Source: CAYXGE01 sp964464435
GTDB taxonomy: Bacteria; Pseudomonadota; Gammaproteobacteria; Burkholderiales; Methylophilaceae
NCBI GenBank assembly: GCA_964464435.1
Contig: CAYXGE010000001.1
Coordinates: 22,971 to 86,970, forward strand
Length of the DNA stretch: 64,000 nucleotides
Direction of reading: 5' to 3'
In this document: positions 11,747-21,260 of the stretch, piece by piece
Layout of the letters: each line of letters begins with the position of its first letter
How positions within the stretch are numbered: the stretch's first letter is position 1
Notes under the pieces: model-generated
Databases searched by the model: none
Seen by the model: only the letters and a program-made list of their open reading frames with translations
Told to the model about the DNA's origin: nothing
Translations under genes and position numbers: made by a program

Positions 11747-12148
11747 TTATTGACTGTTAAATGGTAATTGATACCGAAATATTTCATCATCACGTTTAAC
11801 TTCTAGATGCATCACCCAGTCGGAACGGCCTTGCACGCAAACAGGCAAGACAATCGTTGCTTCAAAAACATCTTGCCCTACAGACTTAAACTGATAACGA
11901 TTCAAACCCATTGCCATACCCTGCATCACCACATCCGCAGCAACTTGGTTTGCTTGGGGAAAGTGAGCACGCACCTTAAATGGTTTAAGTACGCTTGGCG
12001 TTTGGTTAAAACTCACTGTAAATGGCGTGTGTGTGCAACCTGATAATAGGTTTGGGCAATTTAGTTTAATCTCATTAAGCGCTGGCTTTTGCGAACAGGA
12101 CATCATCAAAAAGGTCCCTACTAACAGGATTGTTAAACCGTTTTTCAT
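11747..12148 (-). CDS. Putative FixH/YtkA-like exported lipoprotein
   Basis: 133 residues from the ATG at 12148; the longer frame runs inside the upstream gene. An N-terminal hydrophobic stretch ends in MSC (Cys18), an imperfect lipobox. The body contains MQGMAMGLNRYQF and ATIVLPVCVQGRSDWVMHLEV, a pattern of YtkA/FixH-like beta-sandwich proteins, which are periplasmic and often linked to copper or oxidase assembly. The start overlaps the Nudix gene stop (ATGA), so it is the last gene of the argJ run. Function unproven. Confidence 0.6.
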   Translation of the reverse strand: MKNGLTILLVGTFLMMSCSQKPALNEIKLNCPNLLSGCTHTPFTVSFNQTPSVLKPFKVRAHFPQANQVAADVVMQGMAMGLNRYQFKSVGQDVFEATIVLPVCVQGRSDWVMHLEVKRDDEIFRYQLPFNSQ

Positions 12149-13080
12149 TTTAACGCCGCTATTGTTGTTGCTATACCATGCGCGCCTGCTTGCCATGCGG
12201 TGTCTAAAAAATCTACATCAATACCAACATCGGCATACACAGGTATGGTATTACCTTTAATCATGCTTGAAAAATTAGCCCAGTCTGACACAGGCTGCTT
12301 TGCCGCTGCAAACACTACCCCGTCCAAACCTAGCATGGCGGCATGTGCCATATGCTCAGCATGATGACATGTAGCAATACACCATGAAACTTTAGGGCGA
12401 GTTGTTAATGACATTAGTTGTTCAGTTTGTAGATGCACGCCATCTGCACCCACAGCTTGTGCTAAAGCAATATCGCGATATATCAGTACTTTTGCAGCAT
12501 AAGGTCTTGCACACTGCACAACACGCTCTGCAAAAGTTTTTAAGGCAACAGCATCTAATGTAGGCTCATGTACTTGAATTAGTCGCAAGCCATTATTTAG
12601 GGCAAGATTTAAATGCGCAAAGAACAAGGTTTCGCCAATACTTACCATATTAGTAGCGGCATACACATAAGGAAGCTGCAATGCTTTTAAAATAGGCTCA
12701 TTTGCAGGTAAAACAGGGGACACTTCGACGGCATTTGGCTGTTGCCACAACAACAGTTGCCCCTCTTTACCGTAAGGCTCACCGTGCCATGCACGTACCA
12801 TATAAAAGTGCAGTTTTACGGTTTTTTCGGGGTAATCAAATTGACGGGTAAGCCATGGATAAGCTTGCTCAACAGCAATACCCAACTCCTCTTGTAATTC
12901 TCGCACCAGCGCTTCAATTGGTAATTCACCCGCCTCAACTTTACCGCCCGGAAACTCCCACCAACCCGCCCATGCCTTGCCCTCAGGGCGTTGCCCCATG
13001 AGTACTTGACCGTCTTCTCGCACCAGCACTGCTACCGCAGCATGCGTTACCGCTTGGGTGTTAAAATCGGGGGAATTCAT
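12145..13080 (-). CDS. Nudix hydrolase (MutT-like) fused to a ThiE-like domain
   Basis: 311 residues. Residues 12-130 form a MutT-type Nudix domain with the complete box GGKVEAGELPIEALVREL...EELGI (about 45-68), expected to hydrolyse 8-oxo-dGTP. Residues 135-311 resemble thiamine phosphate synthase: ADGVHLQTEQL and a following TIM-barrel pattern are recognisable, but the usual NDR and G-T-K phosphate-binding motifs are altered (IYRD, ATTIA), so TMP synthase activity is doubtful. The fusion is frequent in Betaproteobacteria. It starts inside the end of the DUF815 ATPase gene (4-base overlap) and couples to the lipoprotein gene. Confidence 0.85.
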   Translation of the reverse strand: MNSPDFNTQAVTHAAVAVLVREDGQVLMGQRPEGKAWAGWWEFPGGKVEAGELPIEALVRELQEELGIAVEQAYPWLTRQFDYPEKTVKLHFYMVRAWHGEPYGKEGQLLLWQQPNAVEVSPVLPANEPILKALQLPYVYAATNMVSIGETLFFAHLNLALNNGLRLIQVHEPTLDAVALKTFAERVVQCARPYAAKVLIYRDIALAQAVGADGVHLQTEQLMSLTTRPKVSWCIATCHHAEHMAHAAMLGLDGVVFAAAKQPVSDWANFSSMIKGNTIPVYADVGIDVDFLDTAWQAGAHGIATTIAALK

Positions 13081-13940
13081 GGATGGAGTTGTTGGCTACC
13101 CGCAAAATCTTTGGCAAATTGAAACGCCACGCGCCCACTGCGTGAACCGCGCTTAATAGAAAACTGCAAAGCCGCCTGTTGGGCTTGATTGTTTAGCGTT
13201 GCAATACCAAAATGTTGCAACCAATAACGCACAATGCCCAAATACTCATCTTGCGTAAACGGATAAAAAGAGAGCCACAAACCAAAACGCTCTGCCAAGG
13301 CATTCTTTTCCTCAGAGGTATCGCCGGGTCTAATTTCCTCACCCACGTACTGCGTTTCTAAATTTTCTGACATGCTTTCAGGCATTAAATGTTTACGATT
13401 TGAAGTGGCATACACCAACACATTATCCGAAGTTGCCGCCAGAGTGCCGTCCAATACCACTTTCAGCGCCTTATAGCCTGGCTCAGCATACTCAAAAGAC
13501 AAATCATCGCAAAACACAATAAATCGCTCGGGGCGGTCTCTTAGCAAAGCCACAATATCTGGCAAATGCACTAAATCTTGTTTATCCACCTCCACCAGTC
13601 TTAAGCCCTCTTTTGCAAATGCAGTGAGCAATGCTTTCACTAATGACGATTTTCCTGTACCTCGTGACCCTGTAAGCAATACATGATTGGCAGGAAATTT
13701 TTGCAAAAACTGACGCGTATTACGCACAATCTCTGCTTTTTGCACATCAATATTTTGAATATCATTAAGCGCAATATTGTGCGGGTGCGTTACCGCCTGC
13801 AAATGCCCTTGTGCCCCTTGCTGCTGCCACCGCCAAGCCAATGCTGTCCAATCAGGTAATATTTTATCTTGAAGATAAAGCTTCTCTAACCCTATGAGTA
13901 AGTGTTCCGCGCGCGCAATGAGATCATTAATGTCAGCCAT
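13077..13940 (-). CDS. DUF815 AAA+ ATPase
   Basis: 287 residues with a P-loop GSRGTGKSS (91-99) and a Walker B IVFCDDLSFE (141-150), followed by a conserved YATSNRKHLMPE sensor region. This is the DUF815 family, widespread in Proteobacteria, of unknown client. It shares one base with the argJ stop (TAATG) and overlaps the Nudix gene by four bases, so the block argJ-DUF815-Nudix/ThiE-lipoprotein is one transcription unit. Confidence 0.9.
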   Translation of the reverse strand: MADINDLIARAEHLLIGLEKLYLQDKILPDWTALAWRWQQQGAQGHLQAVTHPHNIALNDIQNIDVQKAEIVRNTRQFLQKFPANHVLLTGSRGTGKSSLVKALLTAFAKEGLRLVEVDKQDLVHLPDIVALLRDRPERFIVFCDDLSFEYAEPGYKALKVVLDGTLAATSDNVLVYATSNRKHLMPESMSENLETQYVGEEIRPGDTSEEKNALAERFGLWLSFYPFTQDEYLGIVRYWLQHFGIATLNNQAQQAALQFSIKRGSRSGRVAFQFAKDFAGSQQLHP

Positions 13941-15166
13941 TAACTTCTGTAATCCGCATTAATTTTCACGTAATCATATGAAAAATCGCAAGTCCAAATG
14001 GTCACATCAGCATTGCCTCTTGCCAGCTCAACACGCACTAAAATCTCAGCTTCTTTCATAATCGCAGCACCTTGCTCTTCTTTGTAAGCATGGGCTCTGC
14101 CGCCATTTTCAGCCACCAGCACATCACCCAAATAGAGTTTAAGCGCATTAACATCTAAGTCTTGAATACCCGCATAGCCAATGGCAGCTAAAATTCTGCC
14201 TAGGTTTGGGTCAGAGGCAAAAAAGGCGGTTTTAATGAGTGGGGAATGGGCAATGGCATAAGCCACTTTACGGCATTCAGCTTCATCTTTTCCGCCTTGT
14301 ACTGTTACTGTCATAAATTTGGTTGCGCCCTCGCCATCGCGCACAATGGCTTGCGCTAGCAATATAGCAATTTCGGTGAGCGCATCACGCATGACTACAA
14401 AATCAGCACTATCCGCTGTAATTTCTGCATTCTCCGCTTGACCAGTCGCCATCATAATCAACGAGTCATTGGTGGAGGTATCGCCATCCACAGTAATACA
14501 GTTAAATGAGCGATTTACCGCATAGTGAATGATATTTTCAAGCGCCGACTGGCTAATGGCCGCATCAGTTGCCACGTAGCCCAGCATGGTCGCCATATTG
14601 GGGTGTATCATGCCTGAGCCTTTTGAAATACCCGTGATGGTGACTGTTTTACCCGACAATTGAATTTGTTTTGAATAACCTTTTGCCACAATGTCTGTGG
14701 TCATAATGGCTTCAGCTGCATTTAGCCAGTTATCAGCCTTTAAGTTGCTAATACATGCTGGCAAACCCGCAATCACCCTATCTACTGGTAGTGGCTCTAA
14801 AATCACCCCCGTTGAAAACGGTAGTACTTGCTCTGTTTCAATGCCCATTAAGTTTGCCAATGCTTGGCAAGTTTGACCAGCACGTTGCAAGCCTTCTTCA
14901 CCTGTACCTGCATTGGCATTGCCCGTATTCACCACCAAAGCGCGTATTTCTTTGCCAGACGCTAAATGTTGCTTACATAGTGTCACTGGTGCTGCGCAAA
15001 AGCGATTTTGCGTAAACACGCCGGCAACACGGCTGCCCGAAGCAAGTTGAATGACCAGCATATCTTTACGATTGGGTTTACGAATATGCGCCTGTGCGTA
15101 ACCTAATGTCACACCCTTAACAGGCAATAAACTACTGGTTTCCGGTTTAGACAAATTAACTGGCAT
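13940..15166 (-). CDS. argJ: Bifunctional glutamate N-acetyltransferase / amino-acid N-acetyltransferase
   Basis: Arginine synthesis enzyme that recycles acetyl groups from N-acetylornithine to glutamate. 408 residues from the ATG at 15166 (a GTG precedes it). The self-cleavage site lies in [14 protein letters not shown]: cleavage between A192 and T193 would free the Thr nucleophile of the beta chain. The oxyanion-hole region STGVI (118-122) is present. First gene of its operon; divergent to the GspE-like ATPase. Confidence 0.95.
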   Translation of the reverse strand: MPVNLSKPETSSLLPVKGVTLGYAQAHIRKPNRKDMLVIQLASGSRVAGVFTQNRFCAAPVTLCKQHLASGKEIRALVVNTGNANAGTGEEGLQRAGQTCQALANLMGIETEQVLPFSTGVILEPLPVDRVIAGLPACISNLKADNWLNAAEAIMTTDIVAKGYSKQIQLSGKTVTITGISKGSGMIHPNMATMLGYVATDAAISQSALENIIHYAVNRSFNCITVDGDTSTNDSLIMMATGQAENAEITADSADFVVMRDALTEIAILLAQAIVRDGEGATKFMTVTVQGGKDEAECRKVAYAIAHSPLIKTAFFASDPNLGRILAAIGYAGIQDLDVNALKLYLGDVLVAENGGRAHAYKEEQGAAIMKEAEILVRVELARGNADVTIWTCDFSYDYVKINADYRS

Positions 15167-15282
15167 CACTTAACCTTTTAACACTATAAGAAACCCTAAT
15201 TCTAACGCATTCAATTCAAAATCATGTAGACTTTAAACTATGTGATAGCGCTAACATTTAAAATAATACTGGGATACTTTGC

Positions 15283-17664
15283 ATGGCCGCTCAACCAACT
15301 TTAGCAAGTCAAGAAAACCCTGTTGCAGAAATTAGCACCAAGCTTGCGTTTAGCAAAAAACTGCAGGCGGTGACGAATAAAATTCATGCTACGCGAAATA
15401 TTGATGAAATTATTTTAGAAGTGAGCCAGGACATCTGCACTTTATTTGAGGCCGAGCGCATTACCATTTACGCTACGAGTGAAGACCAACAATCGATTGT
15501 TTCAAAAGTAAAAACTGGGCTTAACGAGTTCAAAGAGTTAAAACTGCCGATTAATGCACAAAGCATTGCAGGCTTTGTCGCACTGAATAAAACCATACTC
15601 AATATTGCTGATGTGTATGACGATGCGGAGCTCAAAAAACATAGTGCTGAGATTCGTTTTTTAAAAGAAGTCGATAAAAAAACGGGCTTTAGAACCAAGC
15701 AGATGTTGGTGTTTCCGATTATTAGCGCGGATGACCATAAGTTGATGGGCGTTGCACAAATTATTAATGCCTTGTCTGGCCTGCCTTTCCCTAAAATGTT
15801 AGAAGAGGGGGTGGTCGACCTATCTAAAACCTTAGCCATTGCCTTTAATCAACGTCAGCCAGTCATGGCTACTGTAAAAACTAAGTTTGATCAACTCGTG
15901 GTAGACGGTGTGATTTCAATGGATGAACTTGCCCTCGCGCAACGTGCCGCACGCAAGAAAAATATGAGTCTTGAAGACGCCCTAATACACGATTTTCAGG
16001 TATCTCCTGAACACATCGGACACTCGCTTTCAGTTTTTTTTAATGTACCTTATGAGCCATTTAAACCAGAAAGAATTAAGCCAGCTGATTTAATTAAAAG
16101 TTTAAAACAAGATTACGTCATCAGTAACGGTTGGCTACCCATTGACGAAAGCAGAGAGGATGGCCTAGTTGTCATCACCAGCGACCCTGAGAAAATTAAA
16201 ACTAGCCGCATTGTTAGCCAGATTTTTCCCAAACACGCAAAAATTAGTTACCGCGTGTGCTTGCAAAAAGACTTTATTAACACAGTCAACCAGTTTTACG
16301 GCGCCACCAGCGGTATGGGGGAAATTGGCGATATCTTATCCACCATGGACGATGAAGATGCCTTGAGTAACAGCAACGTTAGCGAGGATGAAGTCTCAGC
16401 ATCAGCTGATAACGAGTTGGTAAAACTGGTGAATAAAATCATTGTCGATGCCTACAATCAAGGGGCTTCTGATATTCATATTGAGCCATACCCAGAAAAA
16501 GGCAAAACGGAAATTCGTTTTCGTAAAGATGGTACCTTGGTTAACTATATTGAAGTGCCGCCTAGTTACAGAAACTCGCTCATTGCACGCATTAAAATTA
16601 TGTGTGATTTGGATATTTCTGAGCGCAGAAAACCACAAGATGGCAAAATTAAATTTAAGAAATTTGGCCCTCTAGATATTGAGTTGCGCGTTGCTACCGT
16701 GCCAACCGCAGGCGGTGTAGAGGATGTGGTCATGCGTATTTTGGCAGGTGGCAAACCTATCCCACTAGAAAAGCTTGGGCTTTCAAATCATAACTTCAAT
16801 AAACTTAAAGAATTAGTAGCCAAGCCCTACGGTCTATTTTTCGTGTGCGGTCCAACTGGCTCTGGTAAAACTACCACGTTACATTCTGCACTAGGCTATA
16901 TTAATACCCCAGAAACCAAAATATGGACCGCTGAAGACCCTGTAGAAATTACGCAAAAAGGCTTGCGCCAAGTACAAGTGAACAAAAAAGCAGGGTTAGA
17001 TTTTGCTACCGTCATGAAAGCTTTTTTACGTGCCGACCCTGATGTGATTATGGTGGGTGAAATGCGCGATAAAGAAACGGTCTCTACAGGTATTGAAGCC
17101 TCACTCACTGGTCACTTGGTATTTGCTACCTTACATACTAATAGTGCACCTGAATCGATTGTACGTCTTCTGGATATGGGTATGGATCCATTTAACTTCT
17201 CTGATGCCTTGCTTGGCATTTTGGCACAACGTCTTGCCAAACGGCTATGTGATTGCAAAAAACCCTACACGCCAACGCCTGAAGAAATCAAAGCGATGCT
17301 CAATGAGTATTGCCTTGAGTTACAAAATACCTCTAGCTGGAAAAAAGACCCTGAGGGGAGCTTTAAAGCGGTATATCAACAATGGCTCAAAAGCTTTGGC
17401 GATAGTAAAGGACAAATTACACTCCACAAAGCAACTGGGTGTGAAAAATGTAGCAACACAGGTTACAAAGGGCGCGTTGGCTTACATGAGCTACTTGAAG
17501 GTACCGATGCAATTAAGAAAAACATTCAAGAACATGCCCGCGTGGCTGAAATGTTTGCCACTGCACTTGAGGATGGGATGCGCACGCTCAAGCAAGACGG
17601 TATTGAGAAAGTGTTGCAAGGCATTACCGACATGAAGCAAGTTCGTGCTGTCTGCATTAAATAG
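15283..17664 (+). CDS. GspE/PilB-type secretion ATPase with N-terminal GAF domain
   Basis: 793 residues. Roughly 15-190 form a GAF-like domain (ARNIDEIILEVSQDICTLF onwards), 200-310 a MshEN/GspE-N domain, and 385-790 the hexameric ATPase with Walker A GPTGSGKTT (523-531), Asp and His boxes, and a zinc site at C656, C658, C720 and C723. The family powers type IV pilus extension or type II secretion. A sensory GAF domain fused to it suggests direct control by a small ligand. No pilus or gsp genes adjoin it except the DUF2788 gene downstream. An imperfect CRP-like dyad lies at 15241-15256. Confidence 0.88.
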   Translation: MAAQPTLASQENPVAEISTKLAFSKKLQAVTNKIHATRNIDEIILEVSQDICTLFEAERITIYATSEDQQSIVSKVKTGLNEFKELKLPINAQSIAGFVALNKTILNIADVYDDAELKKHSAEIRFLKEVDKKTGFRTKQMLVFPIISADDHKLMGVAQIINALSGLPFPKMLEEGVVDLSKTLAIAFNQRQPVMATVKTKFDQLVVDGVISMDELALAQRAARKKNMSLEDALIHDFQVSPEHIGHSLSVFFNVPYEPFKPERIKPADLIKSLKQDYVISNGWLPIDESREDGLVVITSDPEKIKTSRIVSQIFPKHAKISYRVCLQKDFINTVNQFYGATSGMGEIGDILSTMDDEDALSNSNVSEDEVSASADNELVKLVNKIIVDAYNQGASDIHIEPYPEKGKTEIRFRKDGTLVNYIEVPPSYRNSLIARIKIMCDLDISERRKPQDGKIKFKKFGPLDIELRVATVPTAGGVEDVVMRILAGGKPIPLEKLGLSNHNFNKLKELVAKPYGLFFVCGPTGSGKTTTLHSALGYINTPETKIWTAEDPVEITQKGLRQVQVNKKAGLDFATVMKAFLRADPDVIMVGEMRDKETVSTGIEASLTGHLVFATLHTNSAPESIVRLLDMGMDPFNFSDALLGILAQRLAKRLCDCKKPYTPTPEEIKAMLNEYCLELQNTSSWKKDPEGSFKAVYQQWLKSFGDSKGQITLHKATGCEKCSNTGYKGRVGLHELLEGTDAIKKNIQEHARVAEMFATALEDGMRTLKQDGIEKVLQGITDMKQVRAVCIK

Positions 17665-17672
17665 CCAATAGC

Positions 17673-17894
17673 ATGCAAGGTACTATTTTTGGGCTCACTG
17701 AGGCGCAAATTGCAGACTTAGGCATGAGCTATGGCGTGCCATTTTTTATGCTATTTATGGTGTTTATAGTCGGGCATTTGGCCTGGAAATCCAAAGCGGG
17801 GAAATTTGGTACCTTTGTGCTGTTTCTTGCGTTATGCTTTGGTTTAATCGGCTTTATTGCCAAATATATTATTCAACACAATATGGGCATATAA
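17673..17894 (+). CDS. DUF2788 small inner-membrane protein
   Basis: 73 residues with two membrane helices (about 23-42 and 46-66) and the typical DUF2788 N-terminus (GLTEAQIADLGMSYGVPFFMLFM). Function unknown. It starts eight bases after the GspE-like ATPase and is probably cotranscribed with it, which makes a partnership with that ATPase possible but unproven. Confidence 0.8.
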   Translation: MQGTIFGLTEAQIADLGMSYGVPFFMLFMVFIVGHLAWKSKAGKFGTFVLFLALCFGLIGFIAKYIIQHNMGI

Positions 17895-17914
17895 AAAAGC
17901 CCTTTGTCAGGGTT
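17893..17914 (-). terminator. Terminator of the M23-secA operon (minus strand)
   Basis: Minus-strand read AACCCTGACAAAGGGCTTTTTT: short GC-rich stem followed by a T-run, 18 bases after the stop of the last gene of the operon. It overlaps the end of the DUF2788 gene on the other strand. Confidence 0.7.
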
Positions 17915-17931
17915 AATACTTAAATTGGTAT

Positions 17932-18282
17932 TTATTGATTTGCTTGGCGTAATTGAAAATAAGTGTCGTACACAACCTTAGCTAACAATTCATCTGGTTT
18001 TGCTTGGCATTGCGTCAACACCATAGCGGTAATTTTTTCAGGAAACAAAGTGCTGCCAGTTGTCACATCACCAATCTTAGAACGTGCGCCATAGGCAACA
18101 TTAGCCCCAGAAAAATAGCCCTGCACCCAGTTTGAAAACGCCTCTGTCGATAGCGATTGATCGCTTAATGCTTGGCCAATTTGCCTACAAGTTTGCTTAC
18201 CAATCCCAGAAACATAACCATCAGCGGCTTTTGTGTTAGTAAAAGCCACCATCAGCAATACTATTATCACGTATTTATTCAA
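17932..18282 (-). CDS. Secreted hypothetical protein, Rap1a/Tai-like pattern
   Basis: 116 residues with a signal peptide (MNKYVIIVLLMVAFTNTKA, cleavage near 19-20). The mature part has two cysteines (about 32 and 93) and the pattern NWVQGYFSGANVAYG, reminiscent of Rap1a/Tai-type small periplasmic proteins, some of which are immunity proteins; there is no toxin gene nearby, so an immunity role is not supported. Its start overlaps the DUF1289 stop by eight bases, making it the last gene of the secA operon. Confidence 0.7.
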   Translation of the reverse strand: MNKYVIIVLLMVAFTNTKAADGYVSGIGKQTCRQIGQALSDQSLSTEAFSNWVQGYFSGANVAYGARSKIGDVTTGSTLFPEKITAMVLTQCQAKPDELLAKVVYDTYFQLRQANQ

Positions 18283-18457
18283 AAGCGGCTTCTTGTCTTT
18301 GATCTAAGGTTTTCATGACGCTATCGCGTTCACCATCTGTCATGTTCCACCATTCTCTAATTTCATCAATGGTGCGAAAACAGCCTAAACATTGACCTGT
18401 TTCCTCATTCATTTGGCATACGCCGATACAAGGGGACTTGATTTCTTCGATGCTCAT
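18275..18457 (-). CDS. DUF1289 cysteine-rich protein
   Basis: 60 residues with the DUF1289 signature SPCIGVCQMNEETGQCLGCFRT (four cysteines at about 10, 14, 22 and 25) and a conserved WW. Probably binds a metal or Fe-S cluster; function unknown. Located six bases after secA and overlapping the next gene, so part of the secA operon. Confidence 0.88.
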   Translation of the reverse strand: MSIEEIKSPCIGVCQMNEETGQCLGCFRTIDEIREWWNMTDGERDSVMKTLDQRQEAAFE

Positions 18458-18463
18458 GATGTC

Positions 18464-21163
18464 TTAACTCAACTTACCATGGCATTGTTTATATTTTTTG
18501 CCTGAACCACAAGGGCAAGGATCATTTCTGCCTACTTTTACGCCTTCAGGAATTGCCAAACTTTCGTCTTCTGGTGCGTCTTCTTCACCAAAGTTAGCAT
18601 GCTGATATTGAATATTTTCAAGCTCTGTTGGTTTATCAACCGCTTGTACGTCTTCTTCATCTCGCACTTGAACCAGCATGGTAATTCGCGTGACATCTTG
18701 TTTAACTGTATTAAGCAAACCTTCAAACAATTCAAACGCTTCACGCTTGTATTCTTGTTTAGGATTCTTTTGCGCATATGAACGTAAATGGATGCCTTGA
18801 CGTAAATGGTCCAAAGCTGCCAAGTGCTCACGCCAATGGTTATCAAGGTGTTGCAGCATCACTGCACGCTCAAAATGTCGTAGATTTTCAGCCCCTGCTT
18901 GAGCTTCTTTTTCTGTATAACGTTTATTTGCTTCATCTACAATCCGCTCACGTAAGGTTTCCTCATGCAAATCTGGGTTGTCTTCCAGCATTTTTTGCAG
19001 TGGCATTTCAATACCTAAATCGGCTTTTAGCATGGTTTCTAAGCCCGCTACATCCCACTGCTCTTCTACACTTCCTGGCGGAATATGCGATGCAAACAAG
19101 CTATTGATGACGTCTTCACGCATGGCTGCAATGGTGTCGGCAACATCTGTGGCTTCTAGCAGTTCATTACGTTGTTGGTAAATGACTTTACGTTGGTCAT
19201 TCGCCACGTCATCAAACTCTAGTAGTTGTTTACGAATATCAAAGTTACGACCCTCTACCTTGCGTTGCGCATTTTCAATAGCACGCGTTACCCAAGGATG
19301 CTCAATAGCCTCACCCTCTGGCATATTGAGTTTTTCCATAATGGCAGAAACGCGGTCTGAGGCAAAAATACGTAACAATTGATCTTCTAGCGATAGATAA
19401 AAGCGGCTTGAGCCAGGGTCACCCTGACGTCCAGCACGGCCACGCAATTGATTATCTACACGGCGTGATTCATGACGTTCTGTACCAATAATATGCAAGC
19501 CACCTGCCGCCAATACTGCATCATGGCGTTGTTGCCACTCGGCTTTAATGCTGGCAATCTTAGTTTCTTTTTCTGCATCAGTTAAAGCTGTATCTGCGTG
19601 AACCGCCGCAATATCTGGCTCAGGATTACCCCCCAGTACAATATCGGTACCACGACCCGCCATATTAGTAGCAATAGTGATGACACTTGGCCTACCCGCT
19701 TGCACAATTATATGCGCTTCACGCTCGTGCTGTTTTGCGTTTAATACCTGATGTTCTAGCTTTGCCTGCGTGAGCAGTTTTGAAACCAATTCTGAACTTT
19801 CGATTGAGGTCGTACCCACCAGCACAGGCTGTCCTCGCTTAGTACAGTCTTGAATATCTTCAATCACCGCATTAAAGCGCTCCGCAGAGGTACGGTATAC
19901 TTTGTCCATATGGTCTTTACGTTGCATAGGACGATGGGTAGGGATGACGACGGTCTCCAAACCATAAATTTGGTTAAACTCATAGGCTTCCGTATCTGCT
20001 GTGCCTGTCATGCCTGACAGCTTTTTATACATTCGGAAGTAATTTTGGAAAGTAATTGAGGCCAGTGTTTGGTTTTCTTTTTGAATTGCCACTCCCTCTT
20101 TGGCCTCAACCGCTTGATGCAAACCATCAGACCATCGTCTGCCTGGCATCATACGACCCGTAAACTCATCCACAATCACAATCTCACCATCACGCACCAC
20201 ATAATGTTGGTCGCGATGGAACAGGTTTTGTGCTCTTAAAGACGCATGAAGATGGTGAACCAACGTGATACTTGCCGCTTCATATAAACTTGCACCTTCA
20301 CTTAACAAACCTGCTTCTGTTAGTAAGTTTTCAGCATGCTCATGTCCTGCTTCAGAAAGTACCACTTGATGCGATTTTTCATCCACCCAAAAATCGCCTT
20401 CACCTTCTTCTTCTTTTTGACGCACTAACTTTTTCGCCACTTGATTAATCTGACCATATAAGTCAATGCTGTCATCGGCTTGTCCAGAGATAATTAATGG
20501 GGTACGGGCCTCATCAATTAAAATGGAGTCAACTTCATCTACAAGCGCATAACTTAAGCCACGTTGCACGCGCTCTTCTGCGCGATACACCATGTTGTCA
20601 CGTAAGTAATCAAAACCAAACTCGTTATTAGTACCGTAAGTAATATCAGCAGCATAGGCCTGTTGCTTAGCATCATGTTGCATCTGGGAGAGATTAATAC
20701 CTACACTTAAACCCAAAAAGTTATACAGCTTAGCCATCCACTCCGCGTCACGCTTAGCTAGGTAATCGTTCACGGTAATCACATGTACGCCTTGTCCGGT
20801 CAGCGCATTTAAGTATGCAGGCAAAGTCGCCACCAAAGTTTTACCTTCACCAGTGCGCATTTCAGCAATTTTGCCTGCATTCAGCACCATGCCACCAATC
20901 AACTGCACATCAAAGTGACGCATACCCAAAGCACGTTTACCACCTTCACGTACTACTGCAAAGGCTTCTGGCAATAACTGCTCTAGTGTTTCACCTTGTT
21001 GAAAACGTGCTTTAAACGCTTCAGTTTTTTCACGCAACTGCGCATCTGTTAACGCTTGCATGGCTGGCTCTAACGCATTAATCGCTTTTACCTTTTGCGT
21101 ATATTGCTTCACTAGCCTGTCGTTACGACTGCCAAATAGTTTCTTAAATACTGTGGATAACAT
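18464..21163 (-). CDS. secA: Preprotein translocase ATPase SecA
   Basis: 899 residues, the normal length. Walker A MRTGEGKT is at 102-109, the DEVD Walker B at about 208, and the C-terminal zinc/SecB-binding tail has [13 protein letters not shown] (C883, C885, C894). SecA drives export of unfolded proteins through SecYEG. It follows an M23 peptidase gene, not secM; the 97-base gap holds a TTCTGC-GTAT-GCAGAA hairpin 16 bases before the ATG that could affect translation. Confidence 0.98.
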   Translation of the reverse strand: MLSTVFKKLFGSRNDRLVKQYTQKVKAINALEPAMQALTDAQLREKTEAFKARFQQGETLEQLLPEAFAVVREGGKRALGMRHFDVQLIGGMVLNAGKIAEMRTGEGKTLVATLPAYLNALTGQGVHVITVNDYLAKRDAEWMAKLYNFLGLSVGINLSQMQHDAKQQAYAADITYGTNNEFGFDYLRDNMVYRAEERVQRGLSYALVDEVDSILIDEARTPLIISGQADDSIDLYGQINQVAKKLVRQKEEEGEGDFWVDEKSHQVVLSEAGHEHAENLLTEAGLLSEGASLYEAASITLVHHLHASLRAQNLFHRDQHYVVRDGEIVIVDEFTGRMMPGRRWSDGLHQAVEAKEGVAIQKENQTLASITFQNYFRMYKKLSGMTGTADTEAYEFNQIYGLETVVIPTHRPMQRKDHMDKVYRTSAERFNAVIEDIQDCTKRGQPVLVGTTSIESSELVSKLLTQAKLEHQVLNAKQHEREAHIIVQAGRPSVITIATNMAGRGTDIVLGGNPEPDIAAVHADTALTDAEKETKIASIKAEWQQRHDAVLAAGGLHIIGTERHESRRVDNQLRGRAGRQGDPGSSRFYLSLEDQLLRIFASDRVSAIMEKLNMPEGEAIEHPWVTRAIENAQRKVEGRNFDIRKQLLEFDDVANDQRKVIYQQRNELLEATDVADTIAAMREDVINSLFASHIPPGSVEEQWDVAGLETMLKADLGIEMPLQKMLEDNPDLHEETLRERIVDEANKRYTEKEAQAGAENLRHFERAVMLQHLDNHWREHLAALDHLRQGIHLRSYAQKNPKQEYKREAFELFEGLLNTVKQDVTRITMLVQVRDEEDVQAVDKPTELENIQYQHANFGEEDAPEDESLAIPEGVKVGRNDPCPCGSGKKYKQCHGKLS

Positions 21164-21178
21164 GAAATAACACCGACT

Positions 21179-21194
21179 TTCTGCGTATGCAGAA
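21179..21194 (-). promoter_or_regulatory. Hairpin in front of secA
   Basis: Perfect 6-bp inverted repeat TTCTGC / GCAGAA with a 4-base loop, 16 bases upstream of the secA start. No Shine-Dalgarno sequence is obvious between it and the ATG. Role unknown. Confidence 0.35.
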
Positions 21195-21260
21195 CCTATA
21201 GAATAGTTGGGCTAGTAATACCAGCCCCAAGATTAAAGAATATTGTATGAATTAAAAACA

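Noticed and set aside
17932..18282. Possible T6SS immunity protein of the Rap1a/Tai kind
   Set aside because: No effector or T6SS gene adjoins it; it belongs to the secA operon.
18538..18846. ORFs opposite or in other frames of secA and other long genes
   Set aside because: They lack ribosome sites and family features and follow the codon pattern of the real gene on the other frame.
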